The notes beneath the pieces are model-generated. The model was given only the letters and a program-made list of their open reading frames with translations. It was not told where the DNA came from and did no database searches. A stretch of DNA of 64,000 nucleotides from Jiangella alkaliphila (GTDB lineage Bacteria; Actinomycetota; Actinomycetes; Jiangellales; Jiangellaceae): contig NZ_LT629791.1 of the NCBI RefSeq assembly GCF_900105925.1, forward strand, positions 5,984,001 through 6,048,000. Reading direction: 5' to 3'. Of the stretch, positions 8,909 to 16,114 are shown in pieces. A program made the position numbers and the translations under genes. The first letter of the stretch is position 1, and each line of letters opens with the position of its first letter.

Positions 8909-9517
8909 TCAGGGCAGTCCGGCCAGCAGACCGAACGCCTCCCGTGCGGACGCGAGCACCCGCGGCGCGTACGCCTCCGGCGGCGCGCCCGACAGCGTCG
9001 CCCGCCGGAACGCCCCGATGACGACGCCGTGCGCGGCGATCAGCGCTTCGGCGATCACCTGCGGCCGCAGGTCGTCCTCGTCACCGTCGACGCCCAGCTC
9101 GCGCGCGACGTGCTCGCGCAGCGTCGCGGCGTACCGGGCGAGGATCCGCCGCTCCCGGGCCCGCAGCGCCGGGCTCGCGGTGACCAGCCGGGCCAGGACG
9201 GCCTGCCGCTCCTGCCGGGCTGGGTCGCCGCCGAATCCGGCGTACAGGTCCAGCAGGAACCCGGCGACCGCCGCGGCGACCGGCGTCCCCGGCGGCCGCG
9301 CGCCGATCGCGCCGACGAGCTGGGCCTCGAACCGCTGGTCGCCGCTGTAGACGAGGTCCTCCTTGGTGGCGAAGTGGTTGAACACCGTCTTCTCGGTGAC
9401 CCCTGCGACCCGCGCGACCTCGGCGACGGAGACCGCCTCGAAGCCGCGCTCGGCGAACAGCCGCAGGGCCGTCGCCGCGACGCGCTCGCGGGTCCGCTGC
9501 TTGCGCTCGTCGCGCAC
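8909..9517 (-). CDS. TetR family transcriptional regulator
   Basis: A helix-turn-helix repressor of about 202 residues. The N-terminal TetR_N domain covers residues 8-55 with VAATALRLFAERGFEAVSVA and GVTEKTVFNHFATKEDLVY. The remaining alpha-helical ligand domain does not reveal its inducer. I place the start at GTG 9517, eight nt after GGAGG; GTG 9526 is in frame but only one base from that SD. The gene is divergent from an alpha/beta hydrolase, and a 13-bp palindrome at 9549-9561 lies between them. It therefore probably represses itself and the hydrolase. Confidence 0.88.
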   Translation of the reverse strand: MRDERKQRTRERVAATALRLFAERGFEAVSVAEVARVAGVTEKTVFNHFATKEDLVYSGDQRFEAQLVGAIGARPPGTPVAAAVAGFLLDLYAGFGGDPARQERQAVLARLVTASPALRARERRILARYAATLREHVARELGVDGDEDDLRPQVIAEALIAAHGVVIGAFRRATLSGAPPEAYAPRVLASAREAFGLLAGLP

Positions 9518-9548
9518 ACCGGCCACGCCTCCACCCCCGGGAACTCGT

Positions 9549-9561
9549 TACAGTCACTGTA
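9549..9561. promoter_or_regulatory. TetR operator candidate TACAGT-C-ACTGTA
   Basis: A perfect 6+1+6 inverted repeat, TACAGTCACTGTA, lies in the 64 bp between the divergent TetR gene and the hydrolase gene, 20 nt before the hydrolase ATG. Size and symmetry fit a TetR-dimer site. Confidence 0.65.
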
Positions 9562-9581
9562 GCCAAGAGAGGAGCCCGCCG

Positions 9582-10328
9582 ATGCCCGTCCTCCCCGAAC
9601 TGGAGCCGATGGTGGCCCGGATCGCCCATGCCCGCCAGTGCCCGGCCGACCCCGCGCAGAGCGTCGCCGACCGCCGCGCCGCCATCCACCGCGGCATGGA
9701 CCAGCGCGCCACCACCGTCACGCTGCCCGCCCCGCCGCGGGTCACCAGCCGCGACCACACCGTCTCACTGGCGGACGGCGACCGGCTCACCGTCCGCAGC
9801 TACCACCCCGGCGAGGACACCGACGACGACACCGCGCCGCGTCCCGGCCACGTCTACGTGCACGGGGGCGGCTGGTGGCTCGGCACGCTCGACCACCGTG
9901 ACGCGCTCTGCGCCGGCCGGGCCGCGAGCACCGGCGCCGTCGTCGTCTCGGTCGCCCACCGCCAGGCGCCGGAGCACCGCTACCCGGTGCCGGTCGAGGA
10001 CGTCCACGCCACGCTGGCCTGGACGGCGGCACAGGCGGCCGCGCTCGGCGTCGACCCGGCCCGGCTGACGATCGGCGGCGACTCGTCCGGCGCGAACCTC
10101 GCCGGCCTCCCGCCCGCGCTGATCATGACGGCCGAGTTCGACGTCCTCCGCGGGGACGGCCGCGCCTACGCCGAGCGGCTGGCCGCCGCCGGCGTCACCG
10201 TCACGCTGCACGAGTGGCCCGGCCATGTGCACGGCTCGCACGACATGACCGCCGTCGTGCCGTCCGCGCGCGACTGGCAGGCCGAGGTCGACGCGTTCCT
10301 CAGAACGGCCGCGGCCGGCGGGGCGTAG
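9582..10328 (+). CDS. HSL-type alpha/beta hydrolase with an internal deletion
   Basis: This 248-residue esterase/lipase-like protein belongs to the hormone-sensitive lipase group. The oxyanion motif HGGGWW is at residues 94-99, the nucleophile elbow GDSSG has Ser168, the acid is Asp187 in TAEFDVLRGDG, and the base is a His in GHVHGSHD (215-220). Family members are usually about 310 residues long. Here ANLA after the nucleophile elbow joins directly to GLPPAL, and the roughly 65-75 residues that normally separate them (strand 6 and its helices) are absent without loss of frame. The product may be inactive. SD AGAGGAG precedes ATG 9582. It is probably repressed by the divergent TetR. Confidence 0.8.
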   Translation: MPVLPELEPMVARIAHARQCPADPAQSVADRRAAIHRGMDQRATTVTLPAPPRVTSRDHTVSLADGDRLTVRSYHPGEDTDDDTAPRPGHVYVHGGGWWLGTLDHRDALCAGRAASTGAVVVSVAHRQAPEHRYPVPVEDVHATLAWTAAQAAALGVDPARLTIGGDSSGANLAGLPPALIMTAEFDVLRGDGRAYAERLAAAGVTVTLHEWPGHVHGSHDMTAVVPSARDWQAEVDAFLRTAAAGGA

Positions 10329-10407
10329 TGTCGAGACATCCGGGAATCGCGACATCCCATCCTCGAGGTGCCTGCCACGCCGGCCCACCTTCCGTGGAAG
10401 GAATGTC

Positions 10408-10737
10408 ATGGCCGTCTTCCGCCGCAATGGCGATGGCCCCGAGGAGTCGCTCGTGGAGCTGCCGCCACGCGCGGGCCGCGGCCGCGCCGCCTGGATCGGC
10501 GGCTTGGTCGCGACGCTCACCCTCGCGGTCCTGGTCGTGTTCACGCTGCAGAACACCGCCGACGTGGACGTCGCCTTCCTCTGGGTCGAGGGGCGCGCTC
10601 CGCTGGCGCTGGCCCTGCTCGGCGCCGGCCTCGGCTCGGCCGTCGCGGCGGCGCTGATCGGCGCGTCGCTCAGACGCGGAACTCAGTGGTCAGCGGGCAG
10701 CGATAGGGATCGCGACCGCGCAGCCCCACCCGGTTGA
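10408..10737 (+). CDS. LapA-domain (DUF1049) membrane protein
   Basis: A small 109-residue inner-membrane protein with two transmembrane helices, about residues 29-52 (WIGGLVATLTLAVLVVFTLQ) and 68-90. Between them is the characteristic NTADVDVAFLW of the lipopolysaccharide-assembly-protein-A-like family. In actinomycetes such proteins have no lipopolysaccharide role and their function is unknown. SD GAAGGA precedes ATG 10408. The last 68 bp overlap the 3' end of the convergent desaturase gene, so the hydrophilic tail TQWSAGSDRDRDRAAPPG is read opposite the end of that gene. Confidence 0.85.
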   Translation: MAVFRRNGDGPEESLVELPPRAGRGRAAWIGGLVATLTLAVLVVFTLQNTADVDVAFLWVEGRAPLALALLGAGLGSAVAAALIGASLRRGTQWSAGSDRDRDRAAPPG

Positions 10738-11785
10738 GGTAGCCGACGATCACCCGGTAGGCGCCGAAGAGGCTGGTCTCGGTGTAGCCGACCAGGTTCC
10801 GGGCGCAGTAGTCCCGCACGAGCGGCTGGGCCCGGCGCAGGCTGGGCCTGGGCATGCTCGGGAACAGGTGGTGCTCGATCTGGTAGTTGAGCCCGCCCAT
10901 CGCGAAGTCGACCATCAGGCCGCCGCGGATGTTGCGCGACATCAGCACCTGACGCCGCAGGAAGTCGAGCTTCTCGTCCGGCGCGACGATGGGCATGCCG
11001 ATGTGGTTCGGCGCGAAGGACGCGCCGAGGAGCAGCCCGAACAGCGCCATCTGGACGCCGAAGAAGGCCGCGGCCTTGCCCGGCGGCAGGACCAGCAGCA
11101 GCACGGTGACGTACCCGCCGAGGCGGAGGCCGACGAACGACGCCTCCCACCAGCGGTGTCGCAGCGGCTGCCGCCGCGTGATCGTCTGGATGCTCGCGAC
11201 ATGCAGCGCGAGCCCTTCCAGCAGCAACAACGGGAAGAAGAAGTAGCCCTGACGGGGCGTCAGGCGGGCGGCCAGGCCGTGCCGCGCCTGCGCGACGGCG
11301 GGGGTGAACGCCAGGACGCCGGCTCCGACGTCGGGGTCGGCGCCCTCCTTGTTCGGGTTGGCGTGGTGACGGCTGTGCTTGGACTGCCACCAGCCGTAGC
11401 TGAGCCCCGTGAACAGCCCGGAGAAGACCCTCGAGGTCCAGTCGTTCCACCGGTGCGAGGCGAAGATCTGGCGGTGGGCGCTGTCGTGGCCGAGGAAGCC
11501 GAACTGGACCAGGACGACCGCGAGCGCGGCGGCGAGGAGCAGCTGGAACCAGGAGTCGCCGAGGAACGCGAACCCCACCCAGATCCCCGCGAACGCCGTC
11601 ACGGCCACGACGATCCTGGACCAGTAGTAGCCGTACCGCCGCCGCAGCAGCCCGGCGTCGCGGACCTGCCGGGCCAGTTCGGTGTACGTGCTGACGTGGC
11701 GGACCCGCGCCGGGACGCGGGCCGGCGCCGTTGCCGGCCGAACGTGTCCGGCCAGTGCCGGCGAATTTGCTTCGGGCGAGGGCAT
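10670..11785 (-). CDS. Membrane acyl-CoA/fatty-acid desaturase
   Basis: A 371-residue diiron desaturase that would introduce a double bond into membrane acyl chains. All three histidine boxes are present: GHDSAH (His100, His104), HSRHH (His137-His141) and QIEHHLF (His305, His306). Four or more hydrophobic segments lie near residues 57-77, 82-98, 182-200 and 222-258. The QIEHH third box with its glutamine is typical of the front-end/linoleoyl-CoA-type group that includes mycobacterial DesA3-like enzymes, which need a separate electron donor. No ferredoxin or oxidoreductase gene is adjacent. The terminal 68 bp overlap the LapA-domain gene. Confidence 0.9.
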   Translation of the reverse strand: MPSPEANSPALAGHVRPATAPARVPARVRHVSTYTELARQVRDAGLLRRRYGYYWSRIVVAVTAFAGIWVGFAFLGDSWFQLLLAAALAVVLVQFGFLGHDSAHRQIFASHRWNDWTSRVFSGLFTGLSYGWWQSKHSRHHANPNKEGADPDVGAGVLAFTPAVAQARHGLAARLTPRQGYFFFPLLLLEGLALHVASIQTITRRQPLRHRWWEASFVGLRLGGYVTVLLLVLPPGKAAAFFGVQMALFGLLLGASFAPNHIGMPIVAPDEKLDFLRRQVLMSRNIRGGLMVDFAMGGLNYQIEHHLFPSMPRPSLRRAQPLVRDYCARNLVGYTETSLFGAYRVIVGYLNRVGLRGRDPYRCPLTTEFRV

Positions 11786-11923
11786 GATCGCCGCCCGTCT
11801 TCGGCCACGACGGCCGAGGGCTCGGACCGGCGCCGCCGGAGCCCGAAGGGCGCCGTACCGTGCGCCGATTCTCCTGAGTCTACCCAGTTCGCCCGGGACC
11901 GATGCGTCCCCGGAAACCCCGGT

Positions 11924-12685
11924 TCAGGCGAACCAGCCGGTCAGCTGTGCGGCGAGGACGGCGTCGTCGACGCCGTGCCAGTCGCCCGGGAGCTCGCGGT
12001 GCTCCCCCGCGGGCAGCCGCGACGCGACGTCGCGGGCGGCGCCGCGCAGGTAGTCGTCGCTGCCTCCGCTGCCGAGCACCAGCACCGGCGTCTCGACCGC
12101 GGCCAGCAGCTCGGCCGTCATCGTCGCGGTCAGCTCGGCGTCGTAGAGCAGGGTCGGCGCCAGCGCGACGATGCCGGGCCAGGCCGGGTGCGCGCGCAGC
12201 TGCTCGATCCACTCGTCCGGGACACCGATGGCGCGGTTGAAGAACTCGACGGCGGCCGCGTGCTCGCCGCGGCCGATCAGCTCGCGCAGCCGCGCGTCGA
12301 ACTCCTCGTCGGCCGGCTGCCCGACGACGAACGGCGGCTCGAGCAGCGCGACCCGGCGGATCGGCAGCCCGGCGGCGGCCCCACGCAGCGCCACGGCGGC
12401 GCCGGAGCTGAACCCGTAGACGTCCGCCTCTCCGCCGGCCAGCGCGATCACCGCGGCGAGGTCGTCGGTCTCGCGGTCCGGCGCGAACGGCGCGGTGTCG
12501 CCGCTGTCGCCGCGGCCGCGCCGGTCATAGGTGTGGACGGCGAACCGCCGAGCCAGCGCCGGGATCGCGCCGGCCACCGGCCGCAGCCCGTGGAACGCGC
12601 CGGCGGGGTCGACGACGACCAGCGCCGGGCCGTCTCCCGTGCGGGTGACGGCGATGGGCGTGCCGTCGGCGGATCGTGCCTGCAT
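11924..12685 (-). CDS. Alpha/beta hydrolase, TetR-linked
   Basis: The 253-residue protein (GTG 12694 would add three residues) has an alpha/beta hydrolase fold: VVVDPAGAFHG near residue 26, YDRRGRGDSG near 55, nucleophile elbow GFSSG near 93 and a C-terminal GDWHGVDD with the catalytic His. There is no signal peptide. It resembles the hydrolase at 28318-29109 in length, motif spacing and genetic context, and each is divergent from a similar TetR regulator. The natural substrate is unknown; a small ester or lactone is typical of the group. Two operator-like palindromes in the intergenic gap suggest repression by the TetR protein encoded at 12754. Confidence 0.85.
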   Translation of the reverse strand: MQARSADGTPIAVTRTGDGPALVVVDPAGAFHGLRPVAGAIPALARRFAVHTYDRRGRGDSGDTAPFAPDRETDDLAAVIALAGGEADVYGFSSGAAVALRGAAAGLPIRRVALLEPPFVVGQPADEEFDARLRELIGRGEHAAAVEFFNRAIGVPDEWIEQLRAHPAWPGIVALAPTLLYDAELTATMTAELLAAVETPVLVLGSGGSDDYLRGAARDVASRLPAGEHRELPGDWHGVDDAVLAAQLTGWFA

Positions 12686-12703
12686 CTCGACCACATCCTC
12701 AGA

Positions 12704-12746
12704 TACTGAACTATTCAGTACTGTCCGTGTTTGAGTACTGTACAGT
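12704..12746. promoter_or_regulatory. Two operator-like palindromes between hydrolase and TetR
   Basis: TACTGAA-cta-TTCAGTA (12704-12720) and ACTGTACAGT (12737-12746) lie in the 68-bp divergent gap. The second covers TACAGT (12741-12746), a possible -10 box 7 nt before ATG 12754, so binding there would block a leaderless TetR transcript. Confidence 0.6.
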
Positions 12747-12753
12747 TCAGTTC

Positions 12754-13374
12754 ATGGAGCGGGCAAGGGGTCGCGGCGCACCGAAGGAGCCACTCATCCT
12801 CGACGCCGCCCGGACGGTGTTCCTGCGCCGCGGCTTCGGCGCCGCCGGCGTCGACGAGATCGCCGCGATCGCCGCCATCTCCAAGGTGACGCTCTACAAG
12901 TACTTCCCCAGCAAGGAGGCGCTGTTCAGCGCCGTCATCCAGCGCGACATCGACGCCGCCGAGCGCCGCTCCGAGGACCACCTCGACGCGCTCGCGACGA
13001 CGACCGACCTCCCCGGCGACCTGCGCGCGTTCGCGCGGGAGTTCGTCGGCACCGTCACCGCGCCGGACCTGCTGCGGATGCGCCGCCTCATCGCCACCGA
13101 GGCCGAGCGGTTCCCCGACCTCGCCCGCACTTGGGACGAGCGCAGCCGCATGCGCGGGCTGCGGACCCTGCGCCAGCTCTTCGGCGCGCTGGCCGGCCGC
13201 GGGCTGCTGGCCGGCGACCTCGACGTCGCGGCCGAGCAGTTCCTCTGGCTGCTGCTGGCGGGGCCGTTCAACGAGTCGCTGTTCGCCCCGGCCGGGACGC
13301 CCGCGCCGCGCGACCTCGACGCCCACGCCGACGCCGCCGTCGCGACGTTCCTCGCCGCATTCGGCCCGAAGTGA
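12754..13374 (+). CDS. TetR family transcriptional regulator (AefR-like C-terminus)
   Basis: A 206-residue repressor. The TetR_N domain is at residues 12-58 (ILDAARTVFLRRGFGAAGVD, SKVTLYKYFPSKEALF). The ligand domain contains LRMRRLIATEAERFPDLA, which resembles the C-terminal domain of the regulator at 27262-27894 (LQLRRLVIGEVGRFPELA). The two regulators and their hydrolases look like duplicated modules. The start at ATG 12754 is chosen because the TetR_N domain begins soon after and TACAGT lies 7 nt upstream. Confidence 0.88.
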   Translation: MERARGRGAPKEPLILDAARTVFLRRGFGAAGVDEIAAIAAISKVTLYKYFPSKEALFSAVIQRDIDAAERRSEDHLDALATTTDLPGDLRAFAREFVGTVTAPDLLRMRRLIATEAERFPDLARTWDERSRMRGLRTLRQLFGALAGRGLLAGDLDVAAEQFLWLLLAGPFNESLFAPAGTPAPRDLDAHADAAVATFLAAFGPK

Positions 13375-13468
13375 CCTGATTTCTCCCCGATGTGACGGAT
13401 GAGATAGCCAGTCAGGGCGGTTGTCACATACGGTCGAAGCGACGCTCCCCGTTGACGAGAGGACGACG

Positions 13469-13654
13469 ATGTCCGACCGCCACGCCCTGGCCCCGCTGCG
13501 CCGCTGGCTCATCGATTCGGTCACCCCGGCCAAGCTCACCGTCGTGCTGATCGTGGCCGTGCTGATGATCGCGACGTCGGTCGCGCTGCTCAGCAGTCAG
13601 ACGGACGGCGGCGACTCCGGCCTGATCGAGTTCGAGACCCCCGCGACCAGCTGA
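13469..13654 (+). CDS. Small single-pass membrane protein
   Basis: A 61-residue protein with one strong transmembrane helix at about residues 22-43 (LTVVLIVAVLMIATSVALLS) and an acidic tail. SD GAGAGGA lies 5-12 nt before ATG 13469. I recognise no family. It stands alone between the TetR gene and the convergent SMP-30 gene. Confidence 0.6.
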   Translation: MSDRHALAPLRRWLIDSVTPAKLTVVLIVAVLMIATSVALLSSQTDGGDSGLIEFETPATS

Positions 13655-13661
13655 GGGCCGC

Positions 13662-14549
13662 TCAGGCGGCGTCGCGGTGATGCGTCGCCGATCGAGTCGT
13701 GGTGCGGATCCGGTACAGGCTGGTGCTCGCGGTCACGAACAGCTCGGTGCCGTCGTCGCCGCCGAAGCAGACGTTCGAGACCTTCTCCGGTACCGGCACC
13801 ACCGCGACCCGCTCACCGCCGGGCGTGAACACCTGCACCGAGCCGTCGCTGGACGCCCACACCCGGCCCTCCTCGTCGACGCGGATGCCGTCGGCCGCGC
13901 CCGGGCGCACCGTCGCGAACACCCGGCCGTTCCCGCACCGGCCGCCGGTGACGTCGTAGGCGCGGATCGACCGCTCCGCCGGGTCGCCCGGCCGGTCGCC
14001 GGTGTCGGCGACGTACAGCACCGACTCGTCCGGCGAGAACGCCAGCCCGTTGGGGTGTTCCATGTCGGTGACGACGGCGGTCAGCTCGCCGCTCGCCTCG
14101 TCGAAGCGGAACACGTGGCAGCCGCCGTACTCCTGCTCCCCCGGGTGTCCCTCGCGGCCGCTCGGCTGGATGCCGTACGGCGGGTCGGTGAACCAGATCG
14201 CGCCGTCACCCGCCACGACCACGTCGTTGGGCGAGTTGAACCGCCGCCCCTCGACGGCGTCGACGATCGGCGTGACGACGCCGCCGACGTCGCGCTCGAC
14301 CCGGCGCCAGCCGTGCGAGCACTGGACGACGTGGCCGTCGAGGTCGAGGGTGCGGCCGTTGGTGTACTCGACGCCGGTGCCGTAGACCGTCGTCGCGCCG
14401 GTCGCGGCGTCCCACTCGAGGATGCGGTCGTTCGGGATGTCGCTCCAGCGCACCCGGCGGGTGCGGGGCAGCCAGACCGGGCCCTCGGCCCACTCGGTCC
14501 CGGTGTACAGCCGCTCGAGCGCGGCGCCGTCGGCCAAGGGGCTCGTCAC
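13662..14549 (-). CDS. SMP-30/gluconolactonase/LRE family protein
   Basis: The product is a 295-residue six-bladed beta-propeller lactonase-like enzyme. Family markers in order: WAEGPVWLP near residue 19 with the first metal-binding Glu, RFNSPNDVVV near 103 with the Asn ligand, IWFTDPPYG near 118, HPNGLAFSPDE near 165 with another Asn ligand, and GAADGIRVDEEGRVWAS near 220 with the Asp ligand. Such enzymes hydrolyse sugar lactones or related esters in the cytoplasm using Ca or Zn. GTG 14549 is the first start that leaves the propeller intact. The downstream neighbour on the same strand is a PPOX-class protein 23 nt upstream of it; co-transcription is possible. Confidence 0.85.
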   Translation of the reverse strand: MTSPLADGAALERLYTGTEWAEGPVWLPRTRRVRWSDIPNDRILEWDAATGATTVYGTGVEYTNGRTLDLDGHVVQCSHGWRRVERDVGGVVTPIVDAVEGRRFNSPNDVVVAGDGAIWFTDPPYGIQPSGREGHPGEQEYGGCHVFRFDEASGELTAVVTDMEHPNGLAFSPDESVLYVADTGDRPGDPAERSIRAYDVTGGRCGNGRVFATVRPGAADGIRVDEEGRVWASSDGSVQVFTPGGERVAVVPVPEKVSNVCFGGDDGTELFVTASTSLYRIRTTTRSATHHRDAA

Positions 14550-14572
14550 GCGCCCAGGATGCCAGCCGTCGC

Positions 14573-15001
14573 TCAGTAGACGCGCGCGCGGGTGGGCGTC
14601 ACCCGCAGGACGGTGGAGTAGCCGTCCAGGAACTCCTCGCGCGTGACGCCGACGAGCTCCATCGTCGCGCGGTACTTGGCGACGTAGCGGTCGGCCTCCG
14701 GGCCGGCCAGCGGTCCCGGCTCGACGACGGCGTTGCCCTCGACCGTCAGCACGCCGCCGCCGGTGTCGTCGGTGCGGTCGAGCTCGAGGTGCAGCGACAC
14801 CCGCGGGTTGGCGCCGAGGTTGCGGACCTTCGCCGCGTCCGGGCGGCTGAGCAGGGTGAACCGGGCGCCGTCCCACAAGAACCCGACCGGCGACGTCTGC
14901 GGCTGCCCGTCGGCGCGCACCGTCGTGATCCAGATCTCCTCCTCGGCGCCGAGCCGCCGCTGGGCGGTCGCGGCGGCGGTGTCGTCCAGGCCCGGGAGCA
15001 T
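14573..15001 (-). CDS. PPOX-class (pyridoxamine oxidase-like / F420-dependent) oxidoreductase
   Basis: A 142-residue split-barrel flavin/F420-binding protein. The core EEEIWITTVRADGQPQTSPV near residue 20, LLSRPDAAKVRNLGANPRVS near 50 and TVEGNAVVE near 85 match the small actinobacterial subgroup of F420-dependent PPOX-fold enzymes (Rv3369-like, TIGR03667). An ATG start at 15001 is chosen because conservation begins there; an in-frame upstream start at 15064 would add 21 residues of low-complexity sequence. It probably catalyses reduction of a small organic substrate. Confidence 0.8.
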   Translation of the reverse strand: MLPGLDDTAAATAQRRLGAEEEIWITTVRADGQPQTSPVGFLWDGARFTLLSRPDAAKVRNLGANPRVSLHLELDRTDDTGGGVLTVEGNAVVEPGPLAGPEADRYVAKYRATMELVGVTREEFLDGYSTVLRVTPTRARVY

Positions 15002-15120
15002 GACGATCACAGCAGCACCTCGGCGCAAGGTATTCCGCCCTGCCGGGCAGAGCTTGACCCTCACGTCGCGTCAGGCCGCATAGTCGTTGCCGTCGAGGAT
15101 CACTGGACCGTGGGACACGT

Positions 15121-15291
15121 GGCCGAGGCGACCCGTCCACCGACGCGGTCGCGCACCTGCGCCGGCTGCGCGGCCTGCTGCTGGAGCGGCGTGATCGCGC
15201 CGGCGCCATGGTGGCGGCCATCGACAGGGAGCTCGAGGCACGGGCGAAGGGACTGAAGGTGACACCGGAGGAGCAACTGGAGCTGCTCGGC
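15121..15291 (+). pseudogene. Remnant of a TipA-type MerR regulator C-terminal region
   Basis: The frame reads DAVAHLRRLRGLLLERRDRA, then MVAAIDRELEARAKGLKVTP and EEQLELLG. This is the coiled-coil and linker of MerR-family regulators with a TipAS-like effector region. Neither the helix-turn-helix domain upstream nor the rest of the effector domain downstream is present. The fragment runs without a stop straight into the methyltransferase remnant, so it is a deletion fusion and not a working regulator. Confidence 0.7.
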
Positions 15292-16029
15292 GCACGGCTG
15301 TACGACGCGATCGGCGGCGCCTACACCGCGACACGGCGAACCGAGCCGCGGATCGCCGCGCGGATCTGGTCCGCGCTCGGGGACGCGCGGACCGTGCTGA
15401 ACGTCGGGGCCGGCACGGGATCCTACGAGCCTGCCGATTGTGACGTGACCGTCGTGGAGCCGTCGGCGGTCATGCGACGACAGCGGCCGGCCGGCGCGGC
15501 GCCGTGCGTGGCCGCCGCTGCCGAGAGCCTGCCGTTCGAGGACCGGTCCTTTCGACGTCGCGATGGCCGTTTCCACCGTTCACCACTGGGCCGACCCGCT
15601 GGCGGGACTGCGCGAGCTGCGACGTGTGGCCCGCCGCGTCGTGGTGCTCACGTTCGACACCGACGAGCCCGGCTGGCCGGACCGGTCTGGCTGACCCGCG
15701 ACTACCTGCCCGAGTTCGCCGACGTCCTCGCGGACTTCCCCTCGCTTGCCGGGATGGCCGGCGCGATCGGCGCCCGCGCCGAGCCGGTGCCCATCCCGTG
15801 GGACTGCGCCGACGGCCTGTTCGAGGCCTACTGGCGCAGGCCGGAGGCGTACCTTGAGGAGCACGTGCGCCGGGCGATGTCGGTGTGGACGAGGGTCGGG
15901 CCGGAGGCCGAGCGGCGGGCGGTGCGCAGTCTCGGCGACGAGCTCGACTCCGGCCGGAGGGCCGAGCGCAACAGCGACCTCGCCGGCCTCGACGCGGCCG
16001 ATCTCGGCCTCCGCCTGCTCATCGCCTGA
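15292..16029 (+). pseudogene. SAM-dependent methyltransferase with two compensating frameshifts
   Basis: The frame from RLYDAIGGAYTATRR through VLNVGAGTGSYEP (SAM-binding motif I) to AAAESLPFEDRSF is a class I methyltransferase. After about 15550 the main frame turns to arginine-rich nonsense. The correct continuation, FDVAMAVSTVHHWADPLAG then LRELRRVARRVVVLTFDTDE, lies in the next frame. Near 15687 that frame ends, and sense returns to the first frame with WLTRDYLPEFADVLADF and a normal C-terminus to 16029. One extra base near 15550 (a TTT run) and one missing base near 15685 explain this. An open frame of 273 codons (ATG 15208) hides the damage; about 45 residues around motifs II-III are scrambled. 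Sequencing error at both points is the alternative. Confidence 0.75.
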
Positions 16030-16114
16030 GCCGCGTCTCGTCGTCCGTCCGGCCCGCGATGGGCTTGATGTCTGTATTGTGGGTCTCTCTTCCACGATGC
16101 AGGGAGGGACGTCG

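Noticed and set aside
13662..15221. A single 519-codon minus-strand frame joining the SMP-30 gene with sequence upstream
   Set aside because: The upstream half is arginine-rich nonsense and overlaps the PPOX gene in another frame. The real SMP-30 start is GTG 14549.
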